From Acheta domesticus (lineage: Eukaryota; Arthropoda; Insecta; Orthoptera; Gryllidae): a DNA stretch of 64,000 nucleotides. The position numbers were made by a program, and so were the translations under genes. A model generated the notes under the pieces. That model was not told where the DNA came from. It did not search any database and saw nothing but the letters and a program-made list of their open reading frames with translations. Below are positions 59,901 to 64,000 of this stretch, one piece after another (positions within the stretch are counted from its first letter, which is position 1; every line of letters begins with the position of its first letter). Where the stretch lies: positions 6,177,371 to 6,241,370 of the forward strand of contig JAHLJT010000631.1 of NCBI GenBank assembly GCA_031308135.1, in the 5' to 3' direction.

Positions 59901-62900
59901 AACGTGTTATAAAAAAATTGCTCAATTTGTACTTTTCACACTGCCTTCTTCAGAAGATATTTTAGGAAATTGAAAAGAATTTATATGTAAATAATACAAA
60001 TACTCACAAAATACCAAATAAAAAAAAATGACACGCAAATAATACAAACACTCAAAATAATGGAGATTAACAGAATGAAATGCGAATATCCTGGATCAAA
60101 CAAATTCACAAATTGCCCGATAGCACGAAGCATGACATAACATGAAAACACAAAGATGATAAGATACACACAATATATCATATTTCTTTTGCTCAGGATC
60201 AATAATCAAACAGACTGAAAATGACCAGAATAATCCATGAAAGTATCGTTCTGTACACTCAGGTACACTAGAGTCACCCTAAGTACCCACAAAACAATAC
60301 ACATTTGAGACTGTGCTGTTGTACAGGAAAACATGAACTGTTAAACATATTATCTTTAACAGTTCAAACTTTAACCCATTATTGTCATTTGCCCCATTAT
60401 TGGAAAGGTTTGCAGAATTATTAATTTGTGTGTTGTGAATAGAAATTTCTGAAAGCTATCTTTTCTTGAATGGTAAGAGTTGGTGTTGGTTAGTCTGTTT
60501 GGCTACATGATTAGTTTGTTGTCCAATAATCTGACAGGATTTTGCATTGACCTTTTGTTGAATTTTACATTCCTATGTCACACTCCGAGTGGTAAGCCAT
60601 TTTTGTATTTGATTGTGTATTTTATCAGTTCTTAGTTAAATCAATATTCTGAAACATACTTTAAATGAATATTAATCTCATGGTCTCAAATTCACTACAT
60701 ATAATTTGTTTGTAAGTCGAGTATTTAACTTTATGCCCACTAATGGGGCAATGGGCAAAAGTGGGGAAGTTATCATTCTGGTCTTATCTTTCGTATTTGT
60801 TTGTCAGTTAATAAATTGTTAACTTGTTGGAAGCCAATGGTCAACCAAAGAGAGTGCAGGAAAGAAAAAAAAATTATGATCCAACAACCAGCCTGTATCA
60901 GAACATACAATATGCAAATGGGTGAAGTTAATCATATGAAGATAAGTCATTTCTATCTCGATTAAGTCTCAAAATATGTAAAATGTGTTGTATTAAAATG
61001 TAGTATATTTTTACGAAAGTGACAAGAATGAACAATAAACGAGCTATGGACATGACATATAGAATGGTTGTCGTAAATAAAATAAAGAAAGAAACATAGA
61101 TGCATCTACAAGAATGATAAAATATTGTCTCACGTGATTTCAGTGTAAAAGAGTCAAATGACTTACGTAATTGGACAAACAATGCATTTAGGGATCCTAC
61201 ATACAAAGCCAATTAAAATGCAAAGATGGGATGACAAGTGAAAAGATCTGGATGACAAACAAGGAACACACTTTGGAATCATTTGCACACAGGAGATAGT
61301 TGAAGGCGAATGTTGGTGGTGGTAGAAGGAAGAAGTAGAAGAACATGGATGAAAGATGTTAAGGAGTAGAAGCACAAATTGACAAATTATGTTTTAAAAG
61401 TATAAAATGTAACTTACATGGTTCAAGTGTATGAAAAGTAACTCGTGTGGTTCAAGTAAATGAAACTAGGTTTGATCAGTTAAGAAGCCACACTGACATT
61501 TGATGTTTTTAAGTTAAGATTCAAAATTTTAGAATAGGATTTGGACAATTAGACATAAGGCAGAGGCTGCAAAATGGCGGTATATGAGCTAAGCTGATTG
61601 GCATGGAAATTTGATACAGATTGGGAATAGATTGACATGTCATCAATCATTCAAGAAGGCAGACCAAAACATTTATTTTTAAATCGTAGGAAGACCATGT
61701 ACTGAATATAATTATAAATTTAGCATATATTGCAGGTCAAGAAGGTTGAGAAAATAGAAGTAGTCATATAGTCAATAATAGGCGTAGTCAGTATGGATCA
61801 AAACAGTGGTCTACAGAATACATATTCAAAAAAAAAAAAAAAAAGGCACTGAACTCTAATTAACTTTGCATTGAATATTACAGTTAATCATGCTTGGCAA
61901 GTAAACAGAATGAAATCTGAAGGTAAGATGATATGATTTTATGTGCGCAGATAAATCTCTTTCCCCATACGTCATATATAGTTTTTACTGTTTTTTGACA
62001 AATAAATAAATGAACTCAGTTTTACTCGGCAGATAGTACCGACATACCTTAACAAATACACTGAAATTAGTTATCGACAAGGAAGACATTATCACATCTT
62101 CAACAAGCAAGTTGCCACGCAAGAAGAGAGTGCCAATCAAGGCTTGTTTGGATGGATTAAACCACTATTTGGTTAAAAATGACACACAGCTATGGGCACA
62201 AACGGTCATAAAAATACTTCCTAGTTCATTGCTTTCATATTTCTTTTACTATTTATTTCTTAGTTCTAAAAAATAAAAATTAATTTTCTTTCCAACTGTA
62301 CCAGCATTTTTATTACTTTTATAAAGGAAAAATACTCTATCTGTCCAAGCCCTCTGCCTCGTTAATGGGGCACTAAAATTCACGGAAATAAAAATCTTAT
62401 CCCTTCCAAACGTAAGTATAATGTCTTTCAGAACAATCATATAATTATATTAAAGGAAAATTTCATGAAAAAGAAAACTTTGACAATAATGGATCAAAGC
62501 TACATGGATTGTTAAACACATAAACAAATAATTTTTAGGAATTGGGAACAGCATTTAAAAATTGTTTGAGAAATGGGAAAACGTGGTAACAGGGAAAGTG
62601 TTAGTGAGATTCCACTGTATATATCATGATACTAAGTGCAAACAATTGGAGCAATGTTAGAAAACGCCTTTGTAATAAGAATGCTCAATATAATAACAGA
62701 TTGTTATATTTTCAGGTATAAGCTCATAGCAGTAAATAAAAAAAATAAATAATGGTTAAATCAGCTTCCATGAATAATGTGAGACTTGATGCTCAGTCTT
62801 CTTCTAAAATCTCTCCATTCACAAAAATCTCAATAACATACACTTGTATTTTTTAAACAATTCTGAAATGAAAATAGACAGAAAGAAAGCGAAAAATACT

Positions 62901-63514
62901 ACACAGTTCAGGCACCACTTGAATACAACACAATACTAAAATGAAACAGCAAGCCATCAGCAAGTTAAATGCACAACAGTGTGCAATGGCAATCATCTCA
63001 GCATAATCAAAACCTTTTGTTCTCTAATAATTTTTATAGTATAAAATTTACTTAAGTTGTTATTAACTTTTAATTATTGAACATACTTTTTTTCTGTTTT
63101 TTTAAGGTAGGTGTTACCTTTGTAAAGATGTAATAAACACAATTTTTGTTAGCACAGGACTCTCAAACTTAGCTAAGACAAAAACGATACAAAATGTTCA
63201 ATTTAATATATTCTCAAAGAGCCACATCTGTGAGTTACCAGTTAGATTCCAAGTCACTTTGCCAAATTGTGAATTTCACACCAATTGCTCAATTACAATG
63301 AACAAAATAATTGAAGAAAAAGCAAGATTGTGTTAAGTATGTAAACCGCATAATTTGAAAATAAGAGACGGCAGTCCATGGTACAAATGGATTTACAAAA
63401 TCGTTTTAAAATCACACTTTAAAACAAAAAAATACCAAGACACCTCCTGTCAAGTATTACACATTTCTCACAATTAGCTTAACATTAGTTTAACAAACAC
63501 AATTCTGCAGGTCT
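57000..63514. other. AT-rich 3' flank / possible long 3' UTR of SUGT1
   Basis: About 6.5 kb of AT-rich sequence with no SINE, GC island or conserved ORF, unlike the rest of the window. On the minus strand it lies just downstream of the SUGT1 stop codon, so part of it should be 3' UTR. ATTAAA-type signals on that strand occur near 63200 and 63069, and AATAAA near 62310 and 62250; the site used cannot be decided from sequence. Two A-runs (56819-56829 and 61829-61844) are simple repeats. Confidence 0.45.
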
Positions 63515-63622
63515 TCATGAGTCCCATCTTTTCCATTCCATTCCATCAGGAGCTTTAATTTCTACTCGATCTCTGGACACTTCGTTCCAATTAGTACTCA
63601 AAACAGTACCACCAGACTCTTG
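63515..63622 (-). CDS. Sugt1: SGT1/SUGT1 co-chaperone, terminal coding exon
   Basis: On the minus strand a TTTTGCAG acceptor (AG at 63623-63624) is followed by 35 codons and a TGA at 63515-63517. The peptide contains [10 protein letters not shown], then [21 protein letters not shown] near the stop. This is the extreme C-terminus of the SGS domain of SGT1; vertebrate SUGT1 also ends with a block of the form [10 protein letters not shown]...PPD-MEWKK. SGT1 is a cytosolic HSP90 co-chaperone with TPR, CS and SGS domains; it acts in SCF ubiquitin ligase function and kinetochore assembly (family knowledge). The exon starts in frame with CAA, which implies a phase-0 intron. The upstream exons (rest of SGS, CS, TPR) are not in the remaining 378 bases, so the gene continues beyond the right edge. 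The product ends WDS rather than the vertebrate -KY. The acceptor, open frame and family match agree, so the call is firm. Confidence 0.87.
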   Translation of the reverse strand, partial: QESGGTVLSTNWNEVSRDRVEIKAPDGMEWKRWDS

Positions 63623-63624
63623 CT

Positions 63625-64000
63625 GCAAAATGGAAGCAAAATCAATACATGCACCCAATGACACAAACTATTGAATAAATAGACTGCCTCATTGATGTAA
63701 ATAGAATTCACGAAATACTCAATTAGAAGCTACCTTTGACATTTTGAAAAACAGCTAACAAAAATAATCTCAACAGGCAGAACAGAAATATCATTAAGCT
63801 AGATAAATTACATCTCACTACTTAAATAGGCATAAATACTTTTTTTTTCCACACATGCTGATTACAGAGGTAAGTATTGTATTTCTGCGAATAAAAAACG
63901 CAAGTTCACAACACAAAAATGCTTATAGCTGGGCCCTGGTAATAAAAAATTGGATTAATTTTGTACCTAAATGTTGTAAATTACTTCCTTTCACATGCTG
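63625..64000 (-). other. Intron upstream of the SUGT1 last exon
   Basis: AT-rich sequence with no conserved SGT1 peptide in any frame, read as the intron preceding the terminal exon on the minus strand. A plus-strand TTTTTTTTTCCAC...ACAG followed at once by AGGTAAGT (about 63840-63878) looks like splice sites but would define a 2-nt exon on the wrong strand, so it is taken as chance. Confidence 0.6.

Noticed and set aside
63838..63880. Plus-strand exon between ACAG and GTAAGT
   Set aside because: Would be 2 nt long and lies antisense inside the SUGT1 intron.
1..64000. CRISPR array, bacterial operons, phage or viral genes
   Set aside because: No regularly spaced repeats, no Shine-Dalgarno-linked gene rows and no viral protein motifs; composition and repeats are eukaryotic.

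Overview
This is an insect-type nuclear genomic window, probably from a large, repeat-rich genome. It contains a CR1-like LINE, a remnant of a second LINE of the kind common in hemimetabolous insects, REL-type LINE remnants, several tRNA-derived SINE families, a Tc1/mariner-type transposase remnant and arthropod-style core promoters. There are no bacterial operons and no long host ORFs. The only recognisable host protein-coding sequence is the terminal exon of an SGT1 (SUGT1) co-chaperone gene on the minus strand at the right edge (63515-63622). A good CCAAT/TATA/initiator promoter with a possible 5' UTR intron (30873-31130) suggests the start of a second gene on the plus strand, but its coding exons are not identified. 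Species and order are inferred, not demonstrated.

Layout. 1-4 kb: unassigned DNA with one copy of a dispersed repeat. 4.05-4.67 kb: LINE ORF2 remnant. 6.3-8.1 kb: two copies of a long tRNA-derived SINE (family S1). 9.6-12.8 kb: GC islands with strong strand asymmetry, including a G-rich minisatellite (11.27-11.81 kb). 14.5-18.2 kb: a nearly full-length CR1-like LINE (minus strand) with only two obvious ORF2 lesions. 18.3-31 kb: alternating AT-rich DNA and CpG-rich islands, a 77-bp perfect foldback element (23.75-23.97 kb), a transposase remnant and the promoter. 33.06-33.23 kb: a small element with a hammerhead-ribozyme-like core and target-site duplications. 34.2-36.8 kb: a SINE cluster and a Helitron-like terminus. 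44.2-44.9 kb: a third, decayed foldback copy and another S1 SINE. 48.8-51.9 kb: an S1 SINE with TSDs, followed by REL-type LINE fragments. 53.76 kb: a plus-strand tRNA-SINE. 57-63.5 kb: AT-rich DNA without recognised SINEs or GC islands, lying 3' of SUGT1.

The most notable signal is a family of three short elements (23753-23972, 33056-33231, 44157-44350) that share terminal inverted arms beginning GGCTSTC, a 3' tail containing GGCCGCGGAAGCCT, and flanking direct repeats (perfect 13-14 bp at two copies). The first two also share CTGANGA/GAAACGTC boxes that fit a type I hammerhead ribozyme with a self-complementary ACGT stem III; these boxes are decayed in the third. This resembles Penelope-like-element tails or animal retrozymes and is the best candidate for an undescribed mobile RNA system here. 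Everything else is ordinary intergenic or intronic DNA with decayed transposons.
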